Below are positions 32,717 to 46,915 of a DNA stretch of 64,000 nt, piece by piece (position 1 is the stretch's first letter; every line of letters starts with the position of its first letter). Made by a program: the position numbers and the translations under genes. Under the pieces are notes generated by a model. That model saw only the letters and a program-made list of their open reading frames with translations, had not been told where the DNA came from and made no database searches. The stretch comes from Poecilobothrus nobilitatus (Eukaryota; Arthropoda; Insecta; Diptera; Dolichopodidae), in assembly GCA_947095535.1 (NCBI GenBank), contig OX352773.1, forward strand, positions 165,862,438 through 165,926,437, in the 5' to 3' direction.

Positions 32717-33865
32717 AATCTGTTAAGAAAAATTCAAAAAATGTTTTTGTCTTTTTGTGGTTTTCATGCGTTTAGCTCCCTATTTAAATAAATTGTTCTT
32801 CAGATTTTCATCCTGAATCTTCCATTATTTAGCTAATTGGGTTCCTTTAACTATATATCTATTAAATATCAAAATTTTCTTATAATGAACTTTTTAAGAA
32901 TAGGAAACTGTCTTATAATATTGAACTTGAACCTTTAGATATGACGCGACTTATTCAAATAATTGAAAATATATATTTTTATGAACAATTATTTTCTAAG
33001 GCACGTCTTTATATGACGTGTAAATAAATAATTATGTACAACTGTTACCTAGACATCAAATGTCACTTTCAATATTTTTAATAGCTGTCACTATTAATAT
33101 TATAGAAAAAACAAAAAAAAAGAAACAAATTTATATAATAAAATTTTATATCTGATTTCTTTGAATTTTATTTTTAGTATTTTGTTTTCAAACTTAGATT
33201 TGATTAGAAATAAAAATAACTTTACAATTATTTTTACATAAAAAAAGATGACATGAAGTAAAAGTTTTTCATTAAGTGGGTACCTACCTACATATATAAA
33301 TGTTTTTATTTATTTATTTTTTTTTTGTTTTAACAGAAAACTTTAATAAGTATCTATTAATATATTTTATTAGTGTTTAGGTTTATTATTATAACTAAAA
33401 TATTCTTATTTCTTCCTAATTACTAAATTTATAAACTAATTTAATTAAAATGGAAATAAAGGAAGAAATCAAAATACATAAATTTTTATATCTATTTATA
33501 AAATAAAACACAAATCTTTAAAACATTTAAGGAGAATAAAATTTTCCATGAAAAATAAAACACTCTATAGATTAATTTATTTATATTACGTTTCTTAATA
33601 ACTGTAAATCAGAACAGAAATAGATATGTTCCCTTTCCTTTTATTTTTTTTAGTAAAATGTTTAATCCTTATATGATAGAAGAGGTCACATTAACTTTCG
33701 AAATTGTGAACATTTTGTTAAATGAGAATATAACTTTAACCGACCCATGTTAACAGAGAGTGGCATAATAATTGTTATCGCACAAATTTCCATATTTAGA
33801 GATTTTTGATACAGACAAGAACGGGTATTTGTGTTACAAATAAACCATTTATAGGATATTTTTAA
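32717..33865. other. AT-rich non-coding DNA
   Basis: No gene or recognised repeat seen. Confidence 0.5.
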
Positions 33866-34610
33866 AAAAAATTTAAAAAAATGTATCTATTAATTTCACT
33901 CTGTCCGTTTGGCTGATTGTTTACAAAAGTTCTACAACGTTTGAAATAGAGTAATGAAATTTTAACTACAAATAGACATGGAACAATATTGCTACAGCCC
34001 CCAAAAGTTCGAAAAAGTCCTAAATTGTTATAACAGAAGTTCTATAATGTATATCTTCAATAGTAAATATATACTTTTGACATACGGTATCTTAATTTAC
34101 AGTTAAGTGAAATTCAATTTTTGTAGAATTCTTCACTCCTTCCATATCTTCCAAAAGGTTTAAGAAAGAAAGAAACTTGAAATTTTGGAAGGAGTTAGAT
34201 TTTTGAAAATAATTATGAGTCATTTAAAAATATTATTTTTAAAGCTTAAAATATTTTTTAAATATTCATTTAAATATTTTTGAAGCTTAAGAAATTTAGG
34301 AGCTGTAAGGGGTCTAAAATTCAATGTTCTGTATTTTTAAACACCTGTAACTTGAACACGTGTTCAAATGTTTTTAAAATAATATACAAAAATTATATTT
34401 TTATTTTTGTTAACAGCAGAGTTATCTTAAAATTGACGAAAGTATGATTTTTGATTTTTCACAATATTTTCTATCGTTTTTTATTCGATATACCTACTGA
34501 AAACTTGCTCTTTACCCAAAACTTATTATGGAATATTTTTTAATGTAGGAAATGTGCTTTTTTAAAAACCCTTAATTTTACCATTACTCGTTTAACTTGA
34601 TGTTTGTCCA
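33866..34610 (+). mobile_element. Family C element, subfamily with TTGACGAAAG core
   Basis: Begins with the degraded hairpin end and ATTAATTTCACTCTGTCCGT (33890), then TTACAAAAGTTCTACAACG. The core includes ACACCTGTAACTTGAACACG and AATTGACGAAAGTATGATTT. It ends with GGAAATGTGCTTTTTTAAAA. Its core is the reverse orientation of that at 5706-6504. Confidence 0.65.
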
Positions 34611-35930
34611 CGTGTTCATTTTTAAAAAATGAATTACTTTTACACAATATATATTTTTTAATGCCCACAGTTGTAAAGAAATATAAAGTTCTTAACTCTA
34701 TTCGCCTTCAGATTCAGAATATCTTGAATTTTTTTTAATGAACACATTTTCATTCCGAACTGTCTTACAATACTATTTATATGAAAGACCAAAACGTCCT
34801 AGATAACGGTATTAATATAATTTATATATTTAACCATTGACATCGCAGATATGGTATCAAAATTCGTTTCAACTAAAAATTGGTTTCCATAATATCGGAT
34901 TAAAATGAAAGATCGTGTGAAAGTTCCTGATTATCATAATCCTGATTAAAGCTAACTTTTGTAACTGATATGATTAGATAATATATTATTATATACCTTC
35001 TTTCAAATTTTATTTTAGTTGGCAGAATACTGAAAAATTTTGCACATTATCGCGTGGTAGATAAATTAATGTGGATATATATATCTAATCATGTTTATTT
35101 GAGAAGAAATGGAGTGACATGACAGTGTAAAATATGTTCTTATTCAATAAATTTAAATCAAATTCTTTAGTAAATTGTTTGTTTTTATTAACTAGTGTTT
35201 TTTATTAACTCTTAAATTATATTTTATCAAATTTAACTTTAAATGCCTTTAAAAAATGCATAATTTATTTAAATTTTGTCACTAATGAGATAAAAGCATT
35301 TTTAATAGATTTAATGGGAACTATATATAAAGTATTAAACATTATAATGCAACAATATAATTTAATAAAAAGGAAGATATTTTATAAGAAAATGAAATGG
35401 CATTTTGACATCCCTCTTTGTCTGTCATTCCCATAAAAATTAAAGTAACAATTTTTATCAAAATTTTTAAATTCATTTAAGTGATATTTCAAAAAAAAAA
35501 AAAATTTATTGTCTTTTTAACTGACATTATTAAAATAAAAGATACCACTAAAAGCATATTATAATAAAAAGCTCCAAAATGCAATCGATTAACCATAAAT
35601 TTAGTTATGAAATTTTGTTCATATTATTTTTTCTACACAGCTTTTTTTTTTTAACAAAATCTCTTTGGGAAAATATTTAATAAAATTAAATTTTTTTTTT
35701 AAAATGTTTTTTTTTTATTTTTAGTAGCAAAAAGGATACAAAATTTTTCTTCCTTGTGAAACTAAACAAACTAAAATATTACTTTTATAAAAAAAAAAGA
35801 AAATATGTTTTACGTTATAAAAATAACAGTATGTACTTTAATTTAAAAAATAAACGAAGACTTTAATTTAATAAATTATGACCTAAAGATATGCAATTTT
35901 TTTTTTTGTTTCAATTTTTTTAAGTGTTTG
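34611..35930. other. AT-rich non-coding DNA
   Basis: No gene or recognised repeat seen. Confidence 0.5.
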
Positions 35931-35942
35931 AAAAATTCTTTT

Positions 35943-36219
35943 GGGGCTTCGGTAGCCTAGTGGGTAGGCGTGTGGCGTATTAACCGAAGGAGTATGGGTT
36001 CGATCCCCGCACAGGTCGTTAGTGTTTTTTTTTTTATACATACCCCCCTTACGACCAAATATAATGTAAATATATAGTATATAATATAAACAAAATAAAT
36101 AATATTAGTATATAATTTAATAATAGTATAAAAACCTATAATGGCCTTGGTAGCCGATGGTTCAATAATATTGCATTACATTTATGTATGTAATATTAAT
36201 ATAAATAAATAAATAAATA
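35943..36219 (+). mobile_element. SINE family B, copy 2, with target-site duplication
   Basis: Head GGGGCTTCGGTAGCCTAGTG, B box GGTTCGATCC at 35998, then a T run and CCTTACGACCAAATATAATG, with a body matching copy 1 and tail ATATAAATAAATAAATAA. Flanked by perfect 12-bp AAAAATTCTTTT at 35931-35942 and 36220-36231. The head is better kept than in copy 1. Confidence 0.85.
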
Positions 36220-36231
36220 AAAAATTCTTTT

Positions 36232-39057
36232 ATTATATGAATAAAATATTTATATATTAAAAACTAAAAATATCAACAGTTTAATTCACGCATTAGAATC
36301 TTATTCAAGCTACATTACAATAGTAATAGATAGATTAATAATATTTTTAAAGCTAAGATATACTTATATGGGTAAAGCGAAATTTTACAAAAAGATTCCT
36401 TGTAGTCTATAAATTGTTATAAACTACGTTGTATCCCGTTTCGTTAAACCGTTGAGGCATGCGAGATATTTAATGATTTTTCTCCTTTTTTTTTATTATC
36501 CTGACCAAACAGTTTGACCGATTGGCTTCAAACTTGACAAAAACATTGCCCTAATTTAAAAAAAGACTTGTTCTCCTATCTTTACCCTATTAAATGCTTT
36601 GGATGATTGAGGCCGAACTTTGAACAAATGTTTCCTTTTAGCAAAGGAGTTTAGTGAATTAATATTGATTTACAAATTATAATACATTGTTTAATATAAT
36701 ACATATTTCAGCACATGCTTATCTCAAAAATTAGTTGCATATTGGAGTCATAACTCATTTTTATAAATAGCTAGTAGTTAATTTTACTTGCTGTATTAAG
36801 TAAAATCAATAATCCCTCTTTTCAAAAATTTCAAACTAATACCAGAGAGGCTTCAAATGTCTATTTCCACCCCGAGAAAATTTGTGGGTGATTTAAAACT
36901 GGTTATCGAAACTCATTTATTGTCAGAACTCATAAAATGTAGGACATACTTCTATCCAATTTGTTCTCCTCTCTTCTCCTTCTCTGACAATAATGTTCGA
37001 TTTTATAATTTGTAACATTTCAAAAATAACCTGTGAATGTTCATCTTCAATTTATTTTCCAACTCTTCTCTATAATCCTATTTTTCTCCAATTTCTTTCT
37101 TTCTTAGCCAAACCAAAATACTTTTTTATAAAGATAACATTTTTGCATAAAGAAATGCAAAAATTTGCAGAGTTTGGTATTTTAAATATTGGGAAAATTG
37201 TTAAATATTGGGAATTGTTAAATATTGGGAAAAACATTATTATTAAACATTTTACCTTCCAAAATTTATTATATCTTAACATATTAAAGTATATAAATAT
37301 TTGTGCTTTCTGTTAAAGGAAGGAAAAAAGAAAACTTTAAAATTTCCCAGAGTATCCGGAGTAATACTACTACTACTTATACTATAAAATAAATGAATAT
37401 GGCCCTTATGTGTATTTCTTATGTTAACCAAATAAACTTTGAACGAGACTTCGGATAATAATGAATTTTTAGTAAAAAAAGAAAAAAAAAAAAATAACCC
37501 ACATTTTGGAATAAGACAATATCTAATATAAAATACTCTAAATCGTATCTGTACTCTAAATAACAAAAATTCTTAGAACAGACAGCCAATTAGAAAAATT
37601 AAATAAAATCATTTTAAATAGAAAATTTAATAAAATTTCTTATAATTTTTTCCACTTCACAAAATAAAAAACAACAAAATAAAAAATATTGCGGAAAATC
37701 ATTTTAAAAGAAAAACTTTTAAAGTTCCTCTTAACCTTGCAAACAAATATCATTTCTTCTCTGATTTTCTTCAAAAAAAAAAAAAAGAAAAAATGGATCG
37801 ATTAAGACGAATGTATTTTTTTTTCCTTTATAATTTTGCTAAAAACCAACAGAGGGAAAAAAAAGTGATTGTTGTCACTGCTACTTAAATATTTTTCCCC
37901 TATTTTCTTTTTTTTTAATAAGTGTACGAATGAAAATATAGAAAAATATAAATCAAAAAAAAAAAAAAAAGAGAAAGTCCCAATGTTGTGCCTTCACATC
38001 TTGTTAAATTTTTAAAATAAAATTTTTAAAATAACATTTTTATTTTTCATTTCTATATGATTTTCCCTATATCCTTATATTATAACTATACTGACTTCAA
38101 GCAATATTTCTTATGTAATATTATTTGTTTTTAGCTTATATATATATTTATATATATATATTTGATTGCATGTGTTTGGTTTTTTGTTTTTTTTTTCGTT
38201 TAAGGCGAATCATAAGTGACGGAAATGAAATTTACATTTTGTGTTTTCTTCTTCAATGCTATTTTTTATTTTTTATAAATTATTTTGTAAAATTATAAAT
38301 GAAAGGAACGTGCACAAGAACTAGACATCATTTAAGAAATCATCACAGTTTTTGTTGGTTTTTTTTTTTTTTTTGAAATTTTAAGATCAGACATGTCACC
38401 ATGTTGTTTTATTTTGCTTTTAGCGTTTTGTTATTTTATGCTAAATTATGAGGTTGTTTTTTTTTTTTATATATAAATTATAAAATAATTTGTCTAACTA
38501 CCATTTTTGTTCGTTCACAAATGTTCTGAAAGCACTATGTAGCTTAATCACTACATACATTGGACAATTTAAATTCGGTGGTAATCCAGCTAAAATAATG
38601 TTGTTCATATTTTTTACGCGTTGAGATTCATCGTAACGAAATTCAAGGTAGTTCACTATTTTTTTCTAACTTTTGGCATTTATTTTTTGTCACATGAACT
38701 TCAGCTTTCAGTTGTTAATTTTCTACCATCATTTGTTTCTTTTGTTGCACCGAAAAACCCATTTAAGATGACAAGTAAATTAAAGATTTGTTCATTTGCA
38801 TAACAATCGTCCCCAATGTTTTCAAAAACACAACTAAATTCGGTAGCGTATAATCGTTAGGATTAAAATCAAGAAAATTTTCAATTTTAAATAAATTTTT
38901 TATTTATTTATAATTAATTTATGATGATATTCTTCTTTACGACTCAATATGTCATTAAAAAGGTAAGGTGTTCAATCTTTTTCTATAAAACTGAACTTTA
39001 TCCAATGTTTATGTTCTCTATATTGTCAAACAATGATGTTTGCACTTGGTCCTTTTT
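36232..39057. other. AT-rich non-coding DNA
   Basis: No supported gene. The 107-residue frame at 36993-37316 has AT-driven composition (Phe, Ile, Lys, Asn) and no family signature. A TATATATA block lies at 38140-38162 and poly(T) at 38360-38375. Confidence 0.5.
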
Positions 39058-40845
39058 AGCACATTTCCAAAAAAATTTTGAAAAAATGTGCTTATTAGTT
39101 TCACTCTGTCCGTAAGTCCGTCCGTCCGTCCGTCCGTCTGTTTACAAAACTTCTACACCGTTAAAGATAGAGAAAAAAAATTTTAACCATAGGTAGGTCT
39201 TATAAAAAAAATAATTTTGTGGAACAACTTTTTCATGTAGCCCCCCCCATTACGGAGCTACACCCCCTCAAACTTTGAAAAAGCCCTATTTTTAAATGCA
39301 TATATCTTATGTTCTGCTTAAGATTTTTTCAATATGAAAACGTCATTCGACAGGTATTTCTTTTATCTTTGTAAATTAATATCAAAATTATACAATTTTT
39401 TTAAATTTAGTATTTAAATTTACCGTTATGTGAAAACCAAATTTTGCATGATTTTTCTACTTTCATAACTCCGGCACGCTTCTAGATACAAGCTTGAAAT
39501 TTTGAGGCAAGAAAGAACTTTTAGAATTAGTATAAGTTTGCTCAGAAAATTTTTTCGGACCACCCCCTGTTTATGAGCTATTAGGGCTTAAAAATTGAAA
39601 ATTTGCTATTTTTAAACACCTGTAACTTAGGAACCTGCACACATTTTACTTCTACAAGATGTAAAAATTAAAGCTACAATAATATATTTTTACGTGTGTG
39701 AAAGGTTTATTTTAATTGTAAAGGGTTCCAAAGTTGCAGCTCTTCAAAATTGTAAAAAAGCCCCATTTTCAGATGTATATATCTCGGGCTCTGCGTAATA
39801 GTTTTGCAATCTAAAACCGGCAGAAGATCGAAAATTTTATTATCTATATAAAACAATATCAAAATTATGTAATATTATGTAATTTACGATTTAAATTTAC
39901 CGTTATGTGAAAACCACATTTTGCATGAAATTTCTTTTTTCATAACTCCGGCACCCCTTTAGATATGAACCTGAAATTTTGAGACAAGAAAGAACTTTTA
40001 GAATTAGTATAAGTTTCCTCAGAAAATTTTTTGGTAACGCCCCCTCTTTAAGAGTTATTACGCCTCAAAAATTGAAAATTTGCTATTTTTAGACACCTGT
40101 AACTTAGGCACCTGTAAAAATTTTGTTTCGGCAAGACATGAAAATGAAAGCTACAATATTATATTTTCACGTGTGTGAAAGGTTTATTTTAGTTGTAAAG
40201 GGTTCCAAAGCTGCAGCTCTTCAAAATTGTAAAAAAGCTCCATTTTCAGATGTATATATCTCGGGCTTTGCGTAATAGTTTTGCAATCTAAAACCGGTAG
40301 AAGATCGAAAATTTTATTATCTATATAAAACAATATCAAAATTATGTAATATTTTGTAATTTACGATTTAAATTTACCGTTATGTGAAAACCACATTTTG
40401 CATGAAATTTCTTTTTTCATAACTCCGGCACCCCTTTAGATAGGAACCTGAAATTTTGAGACAAGAAAGAACTTTTAGAATTAGTATAAGTTTCCTCAGA
40501 AAATTTTTTGGTTACGCCCCCTCTTTAAGAGTTATTACGCCTCAAAAATTGAAAATTTGCTATTTTTAGACACCTGTAACTTAGGCACCTGTAAAAACTT
40601 TTCTTCGGCAAGACATAAAAATTAAAGCTTCAATAATATATTTTTACGTGTGTTAACGGCTTTTCTTAGTTATATAGGATTCCGGAATTACAGCCCCTCA
40701 AAATTTCAAAAATGTCCTATTTTCACATTTTTTCTTATTACATGAAATTTTCAAATTTTTGTGTAAGTCACACTTCTAAACAATTTGTATTGAGTTTTGG
40801 AAATGTGCGCTTTTAAAAACCGTTGGTTTACATTCTACCTTGTTT
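39058..40845 (+). mobile_element. Family C element, copy with three core units
   Basis: Longest and best-preserved C copy. 5' hairpin AGCACATTT...AAATGTGCT, GTCC tract at 39107-39138, and sub-terminal inverted repeats GCACATTTCCAAAA (39059-39072) and TTTTGGAAATGTGC (40795-40808). The 3' hairpin AAACC-GTT-GGTTT at 40817-40829 is followed by the terminal ACATTCTACCTTGTTT. The core units start at 39421, 39899 and 40375. It is highly similar to the copy at 16184 but has one unit more. Confidence 0.9.
39421..40780 (+). repeat. ~477-bp tandem units (three) in the C element
   Basis: Each unit begins TACCGTTATGTGAAAACCA and contains ATAACTCCGGCA, GAACTTTTAGAATTAGTATA and ACACCTGTAACTTAGG. Starts are 478 and 476 nt apart. 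The second and third units are more alike to each other than to the first, which suggests a recent unequal exchange or replication slip. Confidence 0.85.
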
Positions 40846-42342
40846 ACTTAGGTTTCAATATACTTTAATCTTATCTAATATTTTGAGTCTAAACTATAAT
40901 CTTAAGATTGTCTTTTATCTATTACTAAAAACTCATGAATGTTTTTGTTTTTGTTTTTCAAAGGATTTTTACACAAATTTTGGAATGCTGTAGTCTCTTC
41001 ATTCCAATCGTTTTGAAAAACTAAAAAATTAAATTTTTTATTATTTCTATTACGGTAAAAATTTTTTAATTTTTATATAAATACAAATCTACAAAATGTA
41101 TCTTATAAAAAGAAGAAAGTTAAGTCACCGTTACTAACACCGTTATATTACAAAGTTTAACATTTGACATTTTGTTTTTAATTTTTTGTCCGTTTTTTTT
41201 TTTTATTTTTATAAAAAGTATTGAATTCCTACATGTCTATGTAAATGAAGGGTGGCTGGATCTATAATTATATTATTTAAAGGAGATTCTTATTTATCCT
41301 GAATTCACATACTTATCTTATATACTTTACAATATGATATATATATGTATGTTTAAGTTTTACTAAAATAAAGTACCTACCTATAATTTTGGAAGAAACA
41401 CCTATGGTAACAAAATAAGGAAGGAAAGAAATTTATGTAACGATATTTTAATTCCTATTTATTCATATGTTGTGCATTCAAAGAATTAAAGTAAGCAAAA
41501 AATAAATTTTTGAATTTGAAATGTTATTATTTTTTTTTTTTTTTTTAAGTTTAAAAAAAAATTATTTTTTATTCTTGATTGGTATCTTATGGTATCATTT
41601 TAATAACGTAGCTGATATGACATTTAAATTTATATTTTTTTTTTCATTATTGAATTCTTTAGATTCATTTGTAAGTGTATAGGGATTCATTTGTTATGTG
41701 TATTAGTTAGTATGTACTTGTTTAAAAAAAAACATAGTAAAAAGGAATTTATAACTATTATAATATTTAAACATTATTTGTTAAACATATGTCTTTATGT
41801 TCTCTATTTATACTGATGAGCTTCAAACTAAAGACTTATTTTAAAATATTTTAAGAATTTCGCAGGACTTTAAATTAATTTGACTCAATTCACATTAATT
41901 GTCTTAGTTTAGGCCTATTTAATACAGCTAACTTATACGTTATGTTCTATGAGATTTTCTCTATTTACTCTTAATTAGATATTGTGAATAATGTATTATA
42001 TGAATATTAAATAGATATTGTGAATATGAAACGATTTTAAATTTTGAATTTTTTACGAAATGTATAATTTTTCCAACACTTTTATTAACACTAAACTAAG
42101 TTTTTATATACAGACAAATTTGAATTTACGTCGTTAATTCAGAATATCGAAAATATTTATATGTGCCTGAGATGATCAATGAATTTTCTGTTCATCCTTT
42201 AATGATTTTAAAGTTGATTGATTTTCACAGTGAAATAATATGAACCGTACATCTTTGTGAACGACTTAAATCGAAACGCTATACTTTTGAAATACGAAAT
42301 CATAACGGCTTTGAGCTCGGCTGCTTGAACAGTTTTAAAGTA
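40846..42342. other. AT-rich non-coding DNA
   Basis: No gene or recognised repeat seen; poly(T) at 41530-41546. Confidence 0.5.
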
Positions 42343-43652
42343 AAACGAGGAAAAATACAGTTACCTTTGTCAACTCTTAGATACCCGTACGAACCGTTAG
42401 TATGTTCACAATCTGTCATTCTGCTTATAATATTATTTTTTTAATTTTTTAGTATTTTAAAATAATTTGAGTGAATTTTATAATTTCTAGAACTATGGGT
42501 TGTACATACATTCAAACTATATATTTACATATTCTTCAAAAGCAGATTCTATCCTTCCACATAACGATTATCAATCCAAAATTTTTCCAAATATGCAATA
42601 GTACCATTTAATACTAAGGGGCAAATGTATAATAATTTATACTCATTCACTCATCAGTGACATATACGATAGGTATGTAAATAAACATGAATTATATAAG
42701 TATATATATATTAATATCATAAACTCTTCAAGCAACCGTTATATTTTTTATTTATTTAATTTTTTTTGTACTACGCATCATCCTCAACAATTTCAAATTA
42801 TCGAGTAAAAAAAATGCAAAAAATCTTAAAAAAAAATTTGCTAGAAAAATTTACAGATTCAAGATTCAAGTCACACTTTCGTCAATTTTAAGGTAACCCT
42901 ATATTATTAAGAAAAGTTGTTAATAGAAATAGAAATATAATGTTTTAATGAAATAAAATAATGAACTTTAATTTTTGTATATTACTTCAAAAAAATTTGG
43001 ACAGGTGTTCAAGTTACAGGTGTTTAAAAATGAGGGATTCTCTCAAAATTTCCAGCTTCTAATTTAAACCGTTTGGAAGATAGAAGGAATCAAATTTGAG
43101 TTTTGCATACCGGTAAATTAAGACACCGTATGCTACCTTATATATTTATTGTATATATATTTTTAAAGCTAATAATAAGATTTTGGCGTTTTCAAATTGA
43201 AGATATACCTTATATAACTTGTGTCATAACAATTTAAATATAGAGCTTTTCCGAACTTTGGGGAGCTGTAGATCCGTAACGGGGGGGGGGCTACAGAAAA
43301 AAGTTGTTAATAATAAAACTATTATTTTTATGATATCTAACAGCAGTTAAAATTTCATGGCTCTATTTCAAAAAAAATGTGGGGTTCTAAAAGTTAGGCG
43401 TTCGAGAGCTACCCGAAGTTTTGGTTGGATCTTAACGTACAAATTGTTGTAAGAATATTTTGTGTTAATTTCAAGACTCTAGCTTTCTTAGGTTTTGAGT
43501 TATCTTGCTGACGGACGGACAAAGCTTAATCGACTTAAAATTTGATTCTGATCCGATGCATTCCTTTGAAAGTATATCTGGCTAGCTTATTTCGAGGTGT
43601 TACAAACGGAGGAGCAATTTTAATATACCCGATCCTTATCGTACGGGTATAA
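42343..43652 (-). mobile_element. Family H element, copy 1 (E-type ends, C-type core)
   Basis: The low end AACGAGGAAAAATACAG is the E-type 3' terminus. The high end has GATCCTTATCGTACGGGTAT with TTACAAACGGAGGAGCAATT. Sub-terminal inverted repeats ATACCCGTACGA (42381-42392) and TCGTACGGGTAT (43639-43650) match. The core from about 42868 (CACACTTTCGTCAATTTTAA, TAAGGTAACCCTATATTATT) to 43390 follows the C subfamily at 5706. A GACGGACGGAC tract lies at 43511-43521. It matches H copy 2 at 51180 in opposite orientation. Confidence 0.8.
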
Positions 43653-44767
43653 AGCGAAATAAACTATACTTAGTTTACATAACATCGGGTACCTGCTAAG
43701 TGCTAAGCTAAGAACTAAAATTTTTATATACTAAAGATGTTATAGTTGGTAAATTTATTTGTACTAAAGTTGTTCCCTTGAAAAACCGAAAACTATAGAT
43801 ATTGAAGTTTAAATCCTTAGTTAACAAACCATTGTCTTATCGGTAGAAATGCTAGAAGATTAGGTATAATATGCATTTTAACTTTTTTGCAGAGTAATTG
43901 AAGCTACATAGAGTATGGAGCACTTCTCTGCACCTGTCCCAGTCTGTCAAGAAAAAGGCGCGTACATCTCGGTAGTTTCTTTTTCCAAAATTTAGGTGAA
44001 CTCTCTGACATAAATTTGAGAGATTTCTGAGAGATCAGAGAGAAGGTTCTTCCATCAGAATCGTATAACATAAATGTATGTAAACTTAACACAAGCTTTT
44101 GTCGAAAAGCTTCTACTACATTTTCAAGTGAAAATAGCTACGAATCTAGAATCTAGGTTCCTTACTGACGCTTAACATCACTCAGAAAACTAAAAGTAAT
44201 TTAACATTCATTGATAGTTGCAGCGTTAAAACACATTTTAAAATAACCATATAAATATTAATATGTCAAAATTGTTGTAACATAAAAATGTTATTAGTTT
44301 TTATTGGATTTAATATCAAATTATTTAGAAAATAAAAAGTTAATTCTGATTTTGTATAAGACTGTAAATGGAATGAATGTTTATAATATTCTGGTTGGAT
44401 GGTGATATACCGTGTCGAATAAATGTACCATATTTTATAATATTATTTTAAAGTCATGATGTGTAAATAAGAAAATGTTCTCATAATGCATTCTGGTAAT
44501 GTGAGGAAGAATTTACTTTTTATGTAATATAATTTTAACAAAAATAAAGAAAAAAAAAAAAAACATTTTGAAATTTTGTTTTACAAAAAATTCAATATTA
44601 AAGTAAAAAAAATACGCTACAATTAATTTACTTACCATTTATTTACATGCATGTACAAAGTATTCTATAGAATTTTCTTTTTAAAATAATTTTCTTTTTA
44701 AAATAATTTTCTTTTTATCCTTTATTCTATATACTAAGAAAATATTCTTTTGATAGAAAAAAATAAA
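43653..44767. other. AT-rich DNA with one less biased patch
   Basis: The patch 43895-44095 is less AT-rich and open on the minus strand for 62 codons (LPRCTRLFLDRLGQVQRSAP). It is also partly open on +, and I see no splice sites or recognised domain. Elsewhere nothing seen. Confidence 0.4.
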
Positions 44768-45761
44768 CAAGGTAGAATGTAAATCAACGATTTTTAAAAG
44801 CGCACATTTCCAAAAGATAATGCAGACTATTTAGAATTTTTTTTTTTAATGCATTTTCATAACTAATGTGGACAGGAAATTACACAGCATTTCATGTTCA
44901 GGCGTGGTTGTAAATGTCGTAAGGGAAAATAACTCTTACAACATGTGTGGCATTCGAGCCCACACTCCCTCGGTGTTTACAGTGTATTTTATACGCCCTT
45001 ACTCACTAGGCCGCCGAAGCCTCCATTTACAATTGTGACTTGCACCAAAATTTGAAATTATCATACAAGAAAAAATGTTAAAATAGGACTTTTTTTTGCA
45101 ATTTTGAGGCGCTATAAGTTCAGAACCCTATACATAACTAAAAGAAACCGTTAACACATGTAAAAATATAATACTGGAGCTTTAATTTTTATGTCTTGCC
45201 GAAGAAAAATGTATACAGGTGTTTAAAAGTAGCAAATTTTCAATTTTTGAGCTCTAGTAGCGGGGGGTGATCCAAAAAAAATTTCTTAGGACTAATTATA
45301 CTAATTTTAAAAGTTCTTTCTTACCTCAAAATTGCAAATCCCTATCTAAAAGTATGCCAGAGTTATGAAGGTAAAAAAATAATCCAAAATTTGGTTTTCA
45401 CATAACGGTAAATTTAAATACTAAATTTAAAATAATTGTATAATTTTGATATTGATTTACAAAGGTAAGAGAAATTTCTGTCGAATGGCGATTTTAGATT
45501 GAGAAAATTTTAACCAGAACATGCGATATACGCATTTCAAAATAGGGCTTTTTCAAAGTTTGAGCTCCGCGATTGATTTTGCAACATGCAAAAGTTGTTA
45601 TGAATTTTTTTAAGAGACCTACCCAATATTAAAATTCTTTTTCTCTATCTTTAACGGTGTAGAAGTTTTCTAAACAGACGGACGGACAAACGTACAGACG
45701 GACGGACAGAGTGAAACTAGAGGCACATTTTTTCAAAATTTGTTTGGAAATGTGCTAAAAA
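44768..45761 (-). mobile_element. Family C element, interrupted by SINE A5
   Basis: The minus strand starts at the hairpin end near 45761, with the GGAC tract at 45677-45710. It ends near 44768 with the terminal AACAAGGTAGAATGT block (plus-strand sense). The 3' hairpin AAATC-AAC-GATTT is at 44781-44793. One core unit. Coordinates include the nested SINE at 44839-45024. Confidence 0.8.
44839..45024 (-). mobile_element. SINE family A, copy 5, nested in a C element
   Basis: Complement of the family: T run, TAATGCATTTTCATAACTAA, AAATGTCGTAAGGGAAAATA, GTGGCATTCGAGCCCACAC (B box) and head ACTAGGCCGCCGAAGCC. Flanked by ATTTAGAATT (44829-44838) and ATTTACAATT (45025-45034), 9 of 10 matching, which lie in the C sequence. 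The SINE is therefore younger than the C copy. Confidence 0.8.
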
Positions 45762-46915
45762 AGCAAAGGTTTTTAAAGGTTCACCCTTTGTGACTTGTGA
45801 CTTCCACTGAAATTTGTGATTTTTCTTTGAATTTAACAAATAAGAACTTATGAAAAATCCGGAGATACTTTCTTAATTTTTTTTGATTACTCTAGGTAAT
45901 TAGAAGAAGTCGTTAACATAATACTCGTATAAAAATATAATATTGCAGCTTTAATTCTTATATAGATCTTATAAATTTGCACATTTGTAATATTTAAGAC
46001 ACCGGTCTCTCAATCGACTGTGTTATATAGATTATTAAGAAATAAGTTTCATGTGAAAGATCTCGGGTTTAAACTCCTCTTAAATCATATATAAAATATA
46101 ATAAATAATTCCAGAAACTGATGCTTAGTCAAATATGAATACGAAATACCTTGGTGAAAGGTATTCTACGTTATTCTACGCCTTGTTCCTTATAGTAGTG
46201 GAAACAAATTGGATTGTAGGGAGAAAAAGTAACTTTTAAATAGAATTGACTATAAAAAATGTATTCTGACGTAACTTATGCTAATTCTCAAAAATTTTTC
46301 TCCTGTCAAAATTTCATAACCATTGACGGGGTGTTACTGCGTAATGAAATTGTCTACAAAAAAAATTGTTCCACAACTTAATTTTTTTTTTAAGATCGAT
46401 TCATGGTTGTATAAATTTTGTAAAGAGACAGGCGGAAAAACGGACAAACAGAGTGAAACAAATAAGAAAATTTTAAAAATTATTTTTAAAAAATGTGCTA
46501 AAAAGGAATTATTATGGAAACTTATATAAAAGAAATAATTTTCAAACTATAACTATATTTTATAAGTAATAACGCAAAGGTAATATAAACATTTGAATGT
46601 CATTAAATCATGATAATACCATACAAAATATTTATTGTTAAGACAACACTGAAATTGTTATAAAAACCAAAATAACTTTAAAAGTTTTTATTGTTTGTGC
46701 ACTAGAAAAATGAATAAAAGTGAAGGCTTCAATAACGAGACTGTTTGTTGCATATTTTTAAAAGTTCTTTTCTTTAGGTTATGAAAAATACTAGGATAAT
46801 AATAATATGAATAAGAGATCAGAAAATAACCTTTTTACTTAAAAGAAAATATTTGTAAAAAAACAATATTATAAAATTTTATCCATGTATATCAAAATAT
46901 GCCAGTTATAAATAA
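45762..46915. other. AT-rich DNA with a degraded C-like fragment
   Basis: Around 45770-46510, phrases such as AAAGGTTTTTAAAGGTTCAC, GTGACTTCCACTGAAATTTG and a terminal AAAATGTGCTAAAAAGG resemble a very eroded minus-strand C element directly following the better copy. The frame at 46323-46529 is a by-product. Confidence 0.35.

Noticed and set aside
36993..37316. 107-codon plus-strand frame
   Set aside because: Composition is AT-driven (Ile, Phe, Asn, Lys), includes a small direct repeat, and has no recognisable domain.
43904..44092. 62-codon minus-strand frame with less biased composition
   Set aside because: Both strands are partly open, no splice sites or family motifs; kept only as a note in the surrounding region entry.
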